Of a stretch of 64,000 nt of DNA, positions 61,801 to 63,429 are shown piece after piece. The translations under genes and the position numbers were made by a program. The notes below the pieces were generated by a model that saw only the letters and a program-made list of their open reading frames with translations, was not told the origin of the DNA and ran no database searches. How positions within the stretch are numbered: position 1 is the stretch's first letter; every line of letters starts with the position of its first letter. The stretch is from Charina bottae (Eukaryota; Chordata; Lepidosauria; Squamata; Charinaidae). The DNA lies in contig JALMGJ010000014.1 in assembly GCA_023362775.1 (NCBI GenBank), forward strand, positions 3,669,001 to 3,733,000, written 5' to 3'.

Positions 61801-63429
61801 AATTTAAAAAAATGTGGTGTCAGCATTGAACACTGGGAAGCCCTGACTCGTGGGCGTTTCAATTGGAGGTCGGCCTTTATTGAAGGCGCTACGGAATTTG
61901 AAGAAGCGTGAGTGCAGGGCGAGAGGGAGAGGGGAGCTAAAAGGAAGGCACGTCAGGCAAACCCTCATCATGACCGTCTCCCACCCGGAAACCTACGCCC
62001 TCATTGTGGGAGGTTGTGCGGATCCAGAATTGGCCTTTACAGCCACTTACGGATCCACTGTTAAAATTTTACCCTTGGAAGACAATCTTACTCGGCTACG
62101 AGTGATCGCCAATGATTATTTGCAACTGCTGAAAAAATTAGGAATAGGAAACAAAGTTTGCTCATCCCTGCCTGACTCCAAGCTTTCCATTGTATGTTAA
62201 ATAATGTGATTTTTTCTTTATTTTTTCATTGATTCCCTTCCCAGGAATCTCTCTCTCACCACATTTTCACCTCATCATGGTGAGTGGTTGATGTATTCTT
62301 TGCTTCTTTTCTGTCTCCTCTAACAATAAAAAGTAGTGTCCTTAAGTATAGAATAATCTCCTACCTGGATTTTGGTCAAATATTGATCCCTCTGGACAGA
62401 ACCAGCCTTCCGTACACAAATTCTCTGGAGAGGTTTGACCCTGGAGGGAACAAAACCAGCCTGCCACACAGAGATGACAATCCTGGCTTGACCGGCCACC
62501 TTGGTGGGCTACGAAAGAGCCTATAAAAAGAGTCATGTAAGTTTAAGAGAGCCAGTTTGGTGTAGTACTTAAGGCATCAGGCTAGAAACCAGGCGACTGT
62601 GAGTTCTAGGCCTGCCTTGGGCACAAAGCCAGCTGGGTGACCTTGGGCCAGTCACTTTCTCTCAGCCCTAGGAAGGAGGCAATGGCAAACCACTTCTGAA
62701 AAACCTTCCCAAGTAAACTGCAGGGCCTTGTCCAGGCAGTCTCCAAGAATCGGACACGATTGAATGGATTAAAAAAAAAAGTCGAACAAGATCCTCCAAT
62801 GTTTTCATTTTTATGGCTGTTGTGGGTCTTCCGGGCTGTGTGGCCATGTTCTGGAAGTTGTGGTTCCTAATGTTTCGCCAGCATCTGTGGCCAGCATCTT
62901 CAGAGGGCAGGAGCACAGGATTTTGCTCCTGCCCCCTGAAGATGCTGGCCACAGATGCTGGCGAAACATTAGGAACCACAACTTCCAGAACACAGCCACA
63001 CAGCCCGGAAGACCCACAACAGCCATTGAACTCCGGCCGTGAAAGCCTTCGACAATACATTTTCATTTTTAGTTTAGTATGTAGACACCCTGCATTTCAG
63101 AAAACAAAGTAGTGTTGCATTCTTTTCCTGACTATCTGGCCTTCTTTTTGCAGAGAGTGTTTTCATTCATTCATTTCTCCCCTTCTATTTCATTTCATTT
63201 CATGCCATCAAGAGAGAACTGAGAAATAGGCAGCAATTTCTACATGCAGACCTACCTGCTGGGCAAGGAAATGGAGAAGAGGTCCCCTGGGGACAGAAGT
63301 AGCCGCGAGGACAAATATCTCCCATTGTCCCATCAGTTGGATTGGGTAGAGTAGAGCCTCCAGTACAGTAGAAGCCAGGATCACATGGGCCAGATGGAGC
63401 AGCCAATTCAAAAGATGCACAGTAAAAAC
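15517..63429 (-). CDS. Large type I membrane protein with about two dozen GCC2/GCC3-like cysteine repeats (43 exons, 5' partial)
   Basis: Seen: 43 exons, listed separately, join with matching phases into about 2,319 codons ending in TAG at 15,517-15,519. Residues are counted from the window's first codon. Residues 1-1330 are repeats of the pattern CPxGxxCPxG..PCPxGT..C.PCPxG with many N-glycosylation sequons. Residues 1330-1510 hold an EGF-like patch and unrecognised sequence. RHRR lies near 1517. A cupredoxin-like fold covers about 1525-1650. The membrane helix covers about 1665-1686. The remaining 630 residues are intracellular and rich in helix and coiled coil. Known: GCC2/GCC3 modules occur in secreted and receptor ectodomains. 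Inference: a cell-surface receptor or adhesion protein, possibly cleaved by furin. The signal peptide and N-terminus lie to the right of the window. I cannot match it to a named gene. Introns are full of repeats, but no exon has a stop or frameshift, so the gene looks intact. Confidence 0.9.
16353..16496 (-). CDS. Exon 42, coiled coil (48 codons, phase 0-0)
   Basis: It encodes [18 protein letters not shown] and [17 protein letters not shown] with heptad spacing. The acceptor CCGAAG is poor but gives the needed phase. Donor GTAGGC. Confidence 0.83.
16741..16909. repeat. Perfect 82-bp inverted repeat, Penelope-like fold-back
   Basis: Arms 16,741-16,822 and 16,828-16,909 are identical in reverse complement, with a 5-base spacer. 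The plus arm holds CTGAAGA (16,831), a short hairpin CTCCTT/AAGGAG and GAAA (16,857), the layout of a decayed hammerhead ribozyme core. It lies in the intron before exon 42. Confidence 0.85.
17107..17146. repeat. (AAAC)n microsatellite
   Basis: About nine AAAC units in the intron before exon 42. Confidence 0.85.
17690..17768 (-). CDS. Exon 41, coiled coil (phase 2-0)
   Basis: It encodes [19 protein letters not shown]. Acceptor CTATCAG, donor GTATGT. Confidence 0.8.
18126..18546. repeat. 84-bp inverted repeat pair with 253-bp spacer
   Basis: Arms 18,126-18,209 and 18,463-18,546 match in reverse complement with a few mismatches (shared block CCTAGAAGCCATCTGTATGT). The spacer has no recognised element. 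I cannot name the family. Confidence 0.8.
19703..19818 (-). CDS. Exon 40, helical segment (phase 0-2)
   Basis: It encodes [20 protein letters not shown] and [13 protein letters not shown]. The acceptor CTTTCTTTCAG was chosen because it gives phase 0. A nearer AG (TTGTTTAG) would break phase. Confidence 0.82.
19971..20143 (-). mobile_element. LINE 3' fragment, copy 1
   Basis: It matches 20,278-20,448 almost base for base. Read on the minus strand it encodes the last part of a LINE protein (TPKLGE, QIPG, KILR-like words). It ends in an (AAAT)n/(TA)n array. Confidence 0.7.
20150..20210. repeat. (AAAT)n then (TA)n array
   Basis: About three to four AAAT units followed by about 23 TA units, between two copies of one LINE fragment. 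Confidence 0.9.
20278..20640 (-). mobile_element. LINE (L1/Tx1-like) protein C-terminal fragment, copy 2
   Basis: On the minus strand the frame is open for over 100 codons: [58 protein letters not shown]. These words mark the C-terminus of L1-clade retrotransposon proteins. A (CA)n run at 20,610-20,638 lies at its upstream end. Confidence 0.75.
20960..21180. mobile_element. Old SINE-like repeat
   Basis: CTTCTGGTGACTTCATGGAC, TTTCTTGGCAA and GGTAGTCTCCCATCCA also occur, diverged, near 790-980, 4,750-4,990 and 52,640-52,860, so this is a dispersed repeat. Confidence 0.5.
21670..21788 (-). CDS. Exon 39, cytoplasmic helix (phase 1-0)
   Basis: It encodes [20 protein letters not shown] and [12 protein letters not shown]. 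Acceptor TACCAG, donor GTAAAT. Confidence 0.83.
22000..23404. other. Intronic stretch without recognised elements
   Basis: Part of the 2.4-kb intron between exons 38 and 39. The open frames look random and no repeat is evident. Confidence 0.4.
23405..23487 (+). mobile_element. L2-type 3' tail fragment
   Basis: GCCGCCCAGAGTCCC, GAGATGGGCGGCTATATAAA and an (AATC)n tail. Confidence 0.7.
23758..23782. repeat. (CAG)n run
   Basis: About eight CAG/GCA units within the intron after exon 38. Confidence 0.9.
23888..24180. mobile_element. hAT-type non-autonomous element
   Basis: Ends CAGCCTTTCTCAACC / GGTTGAGGAACCCTG with target duplications ATCTAAGC and ATCTAAAC (7 of 8 identical). It ends 35 bp from exon 38. 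Confidence 0.8.
24215..24559 (-). CDS. Exon 38, largest exon, unrecognised globular cytoplasmic domain (115 codons, phase 1-1)
   Basis: It encodes [51 protein letters not shown] and [16 protein letters not shown]. The alternating hydrophobic pattern suggests a helical fold. [11 protein letters not shown] is hydrophobic but interrupted by a Glu and too short for a clear second membrane span. Acceptor ATCCCAG, donor GTATAA. A hAT element ends 35 bp into the next intron. Confidence 0.9.
24560..26051. other. Intron between exons 37 and 38, no recognised elements
   Basis: I see no clear repeat or exon. Several short open frames are not supported by splice signals. Confidence 0.4.
26052..26210 (-). 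CDS. Exon 37, cytoplasmic helical segment (53 codons, phase 1-1)
   Basis: It encodes [20 protein letters not shown] and [14 protein letters not shown]. Acceptor CCAACAG, donor GTGATG. Confidence 0.88.
26551..26611 (-). CDS. Exon 36, serine-rich microexon (phase 0-1)
   Basis: Twenty codons ([19 protein letters not shown]). Acceptor TCTGCAG, donor GTAAGG. It is needed to connect the phases of exons 35 and 37. Confidence 0.7.
26716..26885 (-). CDS. Exon 35, cytoplasmic helix (phase 1-0)
   Basis: It encodes [20 protein letters not shown] followed by a Lys/His/Asp-rich linker. It joins exon 34 smoothly. Acceptor GTCTTAG, donor GTAAAA. Confidence 0.85.
27188..27350 (-). CDS. Exon 34, basic then polar cytoplasmic segment (phase 0-1)
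   Basis: It encodes [25 protein letters not shown] and [12 protein letters not shown]. Acceptor TTTTTAG after a good pyrimidine tract. Donor GTGGGA. Confidence 0.78.
27838..28001 (-). CDS. Exon 33, cytoplasmic helix (phase 1-0; donor uncertain)
   Basis: It encodes [20 protein letters not shown] and a following amphipathic helix. Acceptor TTTCAG. The donor chosen is GTCAGT, which leaves phase 0 for the best acceptor of exon 34. The frame stays open to about 27,753, where a weaker GTCACA would pair with an alternative acceptor at 27,334. Confidence 0.75.
28148..28200. repeat. CT-rich minisatellite
   Basis: About three to four imperfect copies of CCCTCCCTTCCCCA just upstream of exon 33 in transcript order. 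Confidence 0.8.
29034..29322 (-). mobile_element. Possible LTR fragment
   Basis: A minus-strand AATAAAG within a GAATCCCTGCAG context resembles the polyadenylation region of an LTR, and the ends read TGTCGG..CTCTACA. I found no target duplication, so this is a weak call. Confidence 0.3.
29323..29766 (-). mobile_element. SINE-like element with a triplicated 102-bp unit
   Basis: GGGCTGAGAG starts at 29,442, 29,544 and 29,645, so a unit of about 102 bp is present three times, each with GGCCCAAGG and AGGCGGGACTAGAACT. The flanking parts match the SINE family at 37,805 and 62,549. Confidence 0.75.
30331..30356. repeat. (GGAAA)n run
   Basis: About five GGAAA/GGAAAG units. Confidence 0.8.
30635..30714 (-). 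CDS. Exon 32, acidic cytoplasmic linker (phase 2-1)
   Basis: It encodes [19 protein letters not shown]. Acceptor CACTCAG, donor GTAAAC. It is short, but the phases match exons 31 and 33. Confidence 0.75.
30918..31253 (-). mobile_element. tRNA-derived SINE, antisense
   Basis: Same family as 11,991. A 13-bp target duplication, GAACAGATGCTTA, flanks it at 30,905-30,917 and 31,254-31,266. It lies in the intron between exons 31 and 32. Confidence 0.92.
32258..32420 (-). CDS. Exon 31, transmembrane helix and membrane-proximal cytoplasmic segment (phase 1-2)
   Basis: A run of about 22 hydrophobic residues ([20 protein letters not shown]) is followed by RPPSC and a basic patch (KNWKPRWR). That is stop-transfer topology, so what follows is cytosolic. 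Acceptor TTTCAG, donor GTGAGC. Confidence 0.9.
32594..33040 (-). mobile_element. Solo LTR of an endogenous retroelement
   Basis: The 447-bp element has TGTAAGG..CCTTACA ends and an ATAG duplication at 32,590-32,593 and 33,041-33,044. On the minus strand AATAAAGGCTGTTATTTTAA marks the LTR polyadenylation region. It lies between exons 30 and 31 in the gene's sense. No internal genes remain. Confidence 0.75.
33099..33310 (-). CDS. Exon 30, cupredoxin-like end and juxtamembrane stalk (phase 2-1)
   Basis: [16 protein letters not shown] and LIVVV match the H.F..PG.Y.F layout of the C-terminal cupredoxin strands. The Cys-His-Met copper ligands expected after the Y are absent. About 35 stalk residues lead to the membrane. 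Acceptor TTTCAG, donor GTATTG. Confidence 0.88.
33723..34010 (-). mobile_element. Diverged solo LTR, AATTCTACTTTATTG family
   Basis: It shares GATGAGCTAATTCTACTTTA and GACAGAATCTTGCAAG-type blocks with copies at 39,973 and 51,056. The ends are worn, so the boundaries are approximate. Confidence 0.6.
34100..34226 (-). CDS. Exon 29, cupredoxin-like middle part (phase 1-2)
   Basis: It encodes [28 protein letters not shown] and the sequon NIS. Acceptor TTGCCAG, donor GTACGT. Confidence 0.87.
34637..35246. mobile_element. hAT-type element containing a second, related element
   Basis: Outer ends CATAGCTTTCCAAACTG / CAGTTTGGAAAGCACTG, flanked by CTCAGTAT at 34,629-34,636 and 35,247-35,254. The interior is very GC-rich with GGCGGC runs. 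The long open frames here are compositional. Confidence 0.85.
34674..34944. mobile_element. Inner hAT-type element nested in 34,637-35,246
   Basis: Starts CAGAGCTTTCCAAACTG and ends TTTGGAAAGCCCTG, with duplications CTTTAGTG and CTTTAATG (7 of 8 identical). Confidence 0.8.
35645..35846 (+). mobile_element. SINE 3' part with AT-rich tail
   Basis: TGACCTTGGGCCAGTC, CTCACAGGGTTGTTG and AATAAAGGCGGGATAGAAAT match the reverse complement of the element at 29,323. Confidence 0.65.
35947..36091. mobile_element. Palindromic hAT-like MITE
   Basis: Same family as 5,681. A perfect 8-bp duplication, GCCTATAG, lies at 35,939-35,946 and 36,092-36,099. Confidence 0.85.
36716..36838 (-). CDS. Exon 28, furin-type site and start of cupredoxin-like fold (41 codons, phase 1-1)
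   Basis: It opens with [15 protein letters not shown], where RHRR matches the RXRR furin consensus, then [14 protein letters not shown], which resembles the first strands of a cupredoxin. Acceptor GTCCAG, donor GTAAGT. Only this frame keeps phase with exons 27 and 29. Confidence 0.82.
37140..37375 (+). mobile_element. MIR-like tRNA SINE
   Basis: It begins GAGCCAGTGTGGTGTAATAG and ends AACCAGGATATAAATCTAG, the head and tail of the SINE family at 62,549. Diverged. Confidence 0.55.
37805..38047 (-). mobile_element. MIR-like tRNA SINE, antisense
   Basis: GTTTGCCATTGCTGCCTCCT, GACTGGCTCAAAGTCACCCA and ending CCCAAACTGGCTC are the reverse of the copy at 62,549. Confidence 0.7.
38197..38329 (-). 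CDS. Exon 27, ectodomain, cysteine-free (phase 0-1)
   Basis: It encodes [17 protein letters not shown] and FLPSNPDM, a beta-strand-like sequence. Acceptor TTTGCAG, donor GTAAGA. A poly-G run on the plus strand lies 25-45 bp upstream of the acceptor. Confidence 0.82.
38355..38380. repeat. Poly-G tract
   Basis: About 20 G with a single C, close upstream of the acceptor of exon 27, where it reads poly-C in the transcript. Confidence 0.9.
38545..38585. repeat. (GTT)n microsatellite
   Basis: About 13 GTT units between exons 26 and 27. Confidence 0.9.
38713..38845 (-). CDS. Exon 26, ectodomain, cysteine cluster then charged strand (phase 2-0)
   Basis: It encodes [19 protein letters not shown] followed by [15 protein letters not shown]. 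Acceptor TCTAAG, donor GTAAGT. Phases fit on both sides. Confidence 0.85.
39121..39340. repeat. 95-bp inverted repeat with hammerhead-like cores (Penelope-like)
   Basis: Arms 39,121-39,215 and 39,246-39,340 differ at about four bases. The plus arm has CTGATGA (39,266), a hairpin GTTACC.. and GAAA (39,292). The minus reading of the left arm keeps a perfect TTACC/GGTAA stem between CTGATGA and GAAA. It lies between exons 25 and 26. Confidence 0.85.
39566..39693 (-). CDS. Exon 25, ectodomain linker with four cysteines (phase 0-2)
   Basis: It encodes [23 protein letters not shown] (sequon NCS) and NPGNGELH. Acceptor CTCACAG, donor GTAAGT. No family recognised. Confidence 0.85.
39810..39955 (-). 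CDS. Exon 24, EGF-like cysteine patch (phase 1-0)
   Basis: It contains NCTCLG and [12 protein letters not shown], like half an EGF module, then an acidic serine-rich stretch. Donor GTGATG. The acceptor TTCTAG lies 17 bp from the end of a solo LTR. Confidence 0.87.
39973..40240 (-). mobile_element. Solo LTR next to the acceptor of exon 24
   Basis: TGTCAGCC..CATTACA ends, flanked by ACAGG / GCAGG. Minus-strand AATAAAGTAGAATTAGC is the polyadenylation region. Its end lies 17 bp from exon 24. Confidence 0.75.
40557..40769 (-). CDS. Exon 23, last GCC2/GCC3-like repeat (71 codons, phase 1-1)
   Basis: It contains [29 protein letters not shown] and CFPCG. Acceptor CAATCAG, donor GTGAGC. Beyond this exon the repeat pattern stops. 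Confidence 0.9.
40818..41309 (+). mobile_element. Composite tRNA-derived SINE with L2-like 3' tail
   Basis: The tRNA-like head (GTGGTGGCTCAGCGGGTTAA, AGTTCGAATCC) continues for about 400 bp and ends GCCGCCTAGAGTCC plus (AAAT)n. The head differs from the 11,991 family. The tail matches L2 3' ends, which suggests it uses the L2 machinery. Confidence 0.75.
41465..41784 (+). mobile_element. tRNA-derived SINE
   Basis: Same family as 11,991. Flanked by AAGTAGGGGATT at about 41,453-41,464 and 41,785-41,796. Confidence 0.88.
42515..43043 (+). mobile_element. L2-type LINE 3' end abutting exon 22
   Basis: It encodes the same C-terminal words as 2,610 ([28 protein letters not shown]) over about 106 codons, then the 3' UTR and an AATAAATAA tail. 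The tail ends at the donor of exon 22. Confidence 0.85.
43045..43244 (-). CDS. Exon 22, cysteine-rich repeat (phase 2-1)
   Basis: It contains FYCPPG, a sequon [13 protein letters not shown] and [10 protein letters not shown]. The donor is GTGATT. The AT-rich tail of an L2 element begins within a few bases of it. Confidence 0.9.
43245..44240. other. Intron between exons 21 and 22, no recognised elements
   Basis: Nothing recognised apart from short AT-rich runs. Confidence 0.4.
44241..44367 (-). CDS. Exon 21, cysteine-rich repeat (phase 1-2)
   Basis: It contains CRPGSLC and [10 protein letters not shown]. Acceptor TGTCCAG, donor GTGAGT. The 1-kb intron to the right holds nothing I recognise. 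Confidence 0.87.
45044..45268 (-). CDS. Exon 20, cysteine-rich repeats (75 codons, phase 1-1)
   Basis: It contains [27 protein letters not shown] and CEAGYEC. Acceptor TAACAG, donor GTTAGT. Confidence 0.9.
   Translation of the reverse strand, partial: EPLASDSTLVPQGTGAQAEKMLFFAHLVPTGLSLELHLWKTACPAHLDFSVQIQKSQGCQISMDYLVKQAMNVH
45748..45927 (-). CDS. Exon 19, cysteine-rich repeat, atypical spacing (60 codons, phase 1-1)
   Basis: It contains CPFGSNC, the sequon NLT and [11 protein letters not shown]. Cysteine spacing is looser than in the other modules, so this one is diverged. Acceptor TCTTCAG, donor GTAAGC. Confidence 0.87.
46046..46171 (-). CDS. Exon 18, cysteine-rich repeat (42 codons, phase 1-1)
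   Basis: It contains [14 protein letters not shown] and [10 protein letters not shown]. Acceptor CCATAG, donor GTTAGT. Confidence 0.87.
47249..47394 (-). CDS. Exon 17, cysteine-rich repeat (phase 2-1)
   Basis: It contains [10 protein letters not shown], the sequon NFT and CAGSCPAG. Acceptor CACCAG, donor GTACCT. Confidence 0.87.
47507..47622. mobile_element. Palindromic hAT-like MITE with a truncated right end
   Basis: A near-perfect hairpin centred at about 47,577 (CCAGAATTCCCCAGCCAGCA / TGGCTGGGGAATTCTGG). The right terminal repeat is shortened to CTTCAAGCTGTG. Confidence 0.75.
48178..48286 (-). CDS. Exon 16, cysteine-rich repeat (phase 1-2)
   Basis: It contains [11 protein letters not shown] and [10 protein letters not shown]. 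Acceptor TTCTTAG, donor GTTATA (weak). Both phases fit the neighbouring exons. Confidence 0.83.
48391..48724 (-). mobile_element. tRNA-derived SINE, antisense
   Basis: Same family as 11,991, with ATATTATATTA duplications on both sides. It lies about 100 bp upstream of exon 16 in transcript order. Confidence 0.9.
48874..49042 (-). CDS. Exon 15, cysteine-rich repeat (phase 0-1)
   Basis: It contains [16 protein letters not shown] and [10 protein letters not shown]. Acceptor TTCACAG, donor GTATAG. A long (CTTC)n/(CTTT)n tract starts about 170 bp upstream in the intron. Confidence 0.88.
49213..49340. repeat. (CTTC)n then (CTTT)n microsatellite
   Basis: About 20 CTTC units followed by about 12 CTTT units. 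The open frame of Lys/Glu/Arg repeats on the other strand is an artefact of it. Confidence 0.95.
50462..50613 (-). CDS. Exon 14, cysteine-rich repeat (phase 1-0)
   Basis: It contains [10 protein letters not shown] and CAAGFYC plus the sequon NFSS. The donor GTTTGT is weak. It is supported because it is the GT that keeps phase with exon 15 and joins as LCPE/GHFC. Confidence 0.82.
51056..51585 (-). mobile_element. Solo LTR split by a hAT element
   Basis: TGTCAGCC start, GATGAGCTAATTCTACTTTA and AACAGAATCTTGCAAGTCTG blocks, and a CACATTCCAT end. The LTR reads continuously if the insertion at 51,291-51,525 and one duplication copy are skipped. Confidence 0.7.
51291..51525. mobile_element. hAT-type element inserted in an LTR
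   Basis: Ends CAGGAGTCCCCAACC / GGTTGGGGACCCCTG, with CCCTAGGT at 51,283-51,290 and 51,526-51,533. Same subfamily as 2,081, opposite orientation. Confidence 0.9.
52015..52179 (-). CDS. Exon 13, cysteine-rich repeat (55 codons, phase 1-1)
   Basis: It contains CTAGFYC and [10 protein letters not shown]. Acceptor TTGGCAG, donor GTGAGT. Confidence 0.92.
52439..52585 (-). CDS. Exon 12, cysteine-rich repeat (49 codons, phase 1-1)
   Basis: It contains [16 protein letters not shown] and [10 protein letters not shown]. Acceptor TTGGCAG, donor GTAAGA. Confidence 0.9.
52640..53400. other. Intron with an old SINE-like repeat
   Basis: 52,640-52,860 resembles the repeats near 790 and 20,960 (GATTTCTGGTGACTTCATC, TTTCTTGGCAA). 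The rest is unremarkable. Confidence 0.45.
53448..53668 (-). CDS. Exon 11, cysteine-rich repeat (phase 2-1)
   Basis: It contains [10 protein letters not shown] and [10 protein letters not shown]. Acceptor TTCACAG, donor GTACAG. Phases agree with exons 10 and 12. Confidence 0.9.
54418..54470. repeat. 26-bp tandem duplication
   Basis: TTTGTACTTCTGCAGTTAAA occurs twice in direct succession. Confidence 0.85.
54715..54885. repeat. Dispersed repeat, paired with 55,695-55,850
   Basis: Both segments share CCAGATG..GCTAGGACTACA or TTAGGACTACA, CCCATCACCA and TGTTGTAGTCCC/TGTTGCAGTCCC at the same spacing, so they are two copies of one element about 1 kb apart in one intron. Confidence 0.6.
55109..55323 (-). 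CDS. Exon 10, cysteine-rich repeat (phase 0-2)
   Basis: It contains [18 protein letters not shown] and [10 protein letters not shown]. Acceptor TGTACAG, donor GTAAGA. Confidence 0.9.
56120..56223 (-). CDS. Exon 9, cysteine-rich repeat (phase 1-0)
   Basis: It contains [10 protein letters not shown]. Acceptor ATATAAG, donor GTAAGT after an AGA codon. It is the first exon of a run with unequal phases (9 to 11). Confidence 0.85.
56341..56490 (-). CDS. Exon 8, cysteine-rich repeat (50 codons, phase 1-1)
   Basis: It contains [18 protein letters not shown] and CESCPAG. Acceptor TCGTAG, donor GTAAGA. Confidence 0.9.
56965..57060 (-). mobile_element. L2-type 3' tail, antisense
   Basis: TTTTGCCACCGCCCATCTCC and GGGACTCTGGGCAG, about 20 bp from the donor of exon 7. 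Confidence 0.65.
57082..57306 (-). CDS. Exon 7, cysteine-rich repeat (75 codons, phase 1-1)
   Basis: It contains [20 protein letters not shown] and [10 protein letters not shown]. Donor GTAAGA. An antisense L2 tail lies about 20 bp inside the following intron. Confidence 0.9.
57435..57626 (-). CDS. Exon 6, cysteine-rich repeat (64 codons, phase 1-1)
   Basis: It contains [17 protein letters not shown] and CPAGNFC. Acceptor TTTGCAG, donor GTATGT. Confidence 0.9.
58258..58509 (-). CDS. Exon 5, cysteine-rich repeats (84 codons, phase 1-1)
   Basis: It contains [17 protein letters not shown] and [10 protein letters not shown], so it carries more than one module. Acceptor TTCTAG, donor GTAGGT. Confidence 0.9.
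58751..58846. repeat. (GT)n then (GTAT)n microsatellite
   Basis: About 25 GT units followed by about 11 GTAT units between exons 4 and 5. Confidence 0.95.
59144..59367 (-). CDS. Exon 4, cysteine-rich repeat (phase 2-1)
   Basis: It contains [10 protein letters not shown], the sequon NQTS and [10 protein letters not shown]. The first 25 residues form a serine/arginine-rich linker without cysteine after the first codon. Donor GTAAAC. Phase 2 matches the end of exon 3. Confidence 0.87.
59443..59704. mobile_element. Non-autonomous hAT-type element
   Basis: Same subfamily as 1,138, opposite orientation. The 8-bp duplication ATCTAGAG lies at 59,435-59,442 and 59,705-59,712. It sits 75 bp upstream of exon 4 in transcript order. 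Confidence 0.92.
59812..59968. repeat. Inverted repeat with about 60-bp arms
   Basis: Arms 59,812-59,872 and 59,909-59,968 (shared ATCATATGAGCTTGCTAAGG) with a short AT-rich loop. Probably a MITE. The family is unknown to me. Confidence 0.75.
60371..60491 (-). CDS. Exon 3, cysteine-rich repeat (phase 1-2)
   Basis: It contains [10 protein letters not shown] and CKICPAG. The acceptor follows a CT-rich tract made by a (GA)n run on the plus strand at about 60,494-60,514. Donor GTAAGG. The preceding 1.9-kb intron holds a LINE 3' end. Confidence 0.85.
61489..61553 (+). mobile_element. Half copy of the palindromic hAT-like MITE
   Basis: CAGTGTTTTTCAAACATGGC and GTGTGGACTTCAACTCTCAG match the left half of the 47,507 element. 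The right half is missing and a LINE fragment follows. Confidence 0.6.
61555..62200 (+). mobile_element. LINE 3' end with open C-terminal frame
   Basis: It encodes [32 protein letters not shown] and [19 protein letters not shown], the C-terminal region of a non-LTR retrotransposon protein. In another frame a zinc-knuckle-like C..C..H cluster follows (about 61,970-62,060). Clade not assigned. Confidence 0.7.
62365..62520 (-). CDS. Exon 2, cysteine-rich repeat (52 codons, phase 1-1)
   Basis: It joins exon 1 as ..PCPAG/SFVAHQ.. and contains CVAGWFC and [10 protein letters not shown]. Acceptor TATAG, donor GTAGGA. Confidence 0.87.
62549..62775 (+). mobile_element. MIR-like tRNA SINE
   Basis: Head GAGCCAGTTTGGTGTAGTAC with an A-box-like TTAAGGCATCAGG, core TGACCTTGGGCCAGTCACTT, and an A-rich tail at 62,770. 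It is the best-preserved copy of the family at 29,323, 35,645, 37,140 and 37,805. Confidence 0.75.
62815..63060. repeat. 101-bp inverted repeat with hammerhead-like core (Penelope-like)
   Basis: Arms 62,815-62,915 and 62,924-63,024 are almost identical. CTGAAGA (62,936), a GCCA/TGGC hairpin and GAAA (62,963) lie in the plus arm. A GAAAGCCTTCGACAATAC tail follows. It lies between exons 1 and 2. Confidence 0.82.
63256..63429 (-). CDS. Exon 1 of window, GCC2/GCC3-like repeat (58 codons, phase 1-1)
   Basis: The acceptor is on the high side (CATAAG) and the donor GTAGGT on the low side. It carries CDPGFYC and [10 protein letters not shown]. It is not the first exon of the gene, because it opens in phase 1 after an acceptor. 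I found no convincing upstream exon in 63,432-64,000, which holds a diverged repeat and otherwise nothing I recognise. Confidence 0.88.

Noticed and set aside
61486..61911. 141-codon open frame as a possible host gene
   Set aside because: It matches the C-terminal style of LINE proteins and directly abuts other repeats. No splice junction links it to the gene around it.
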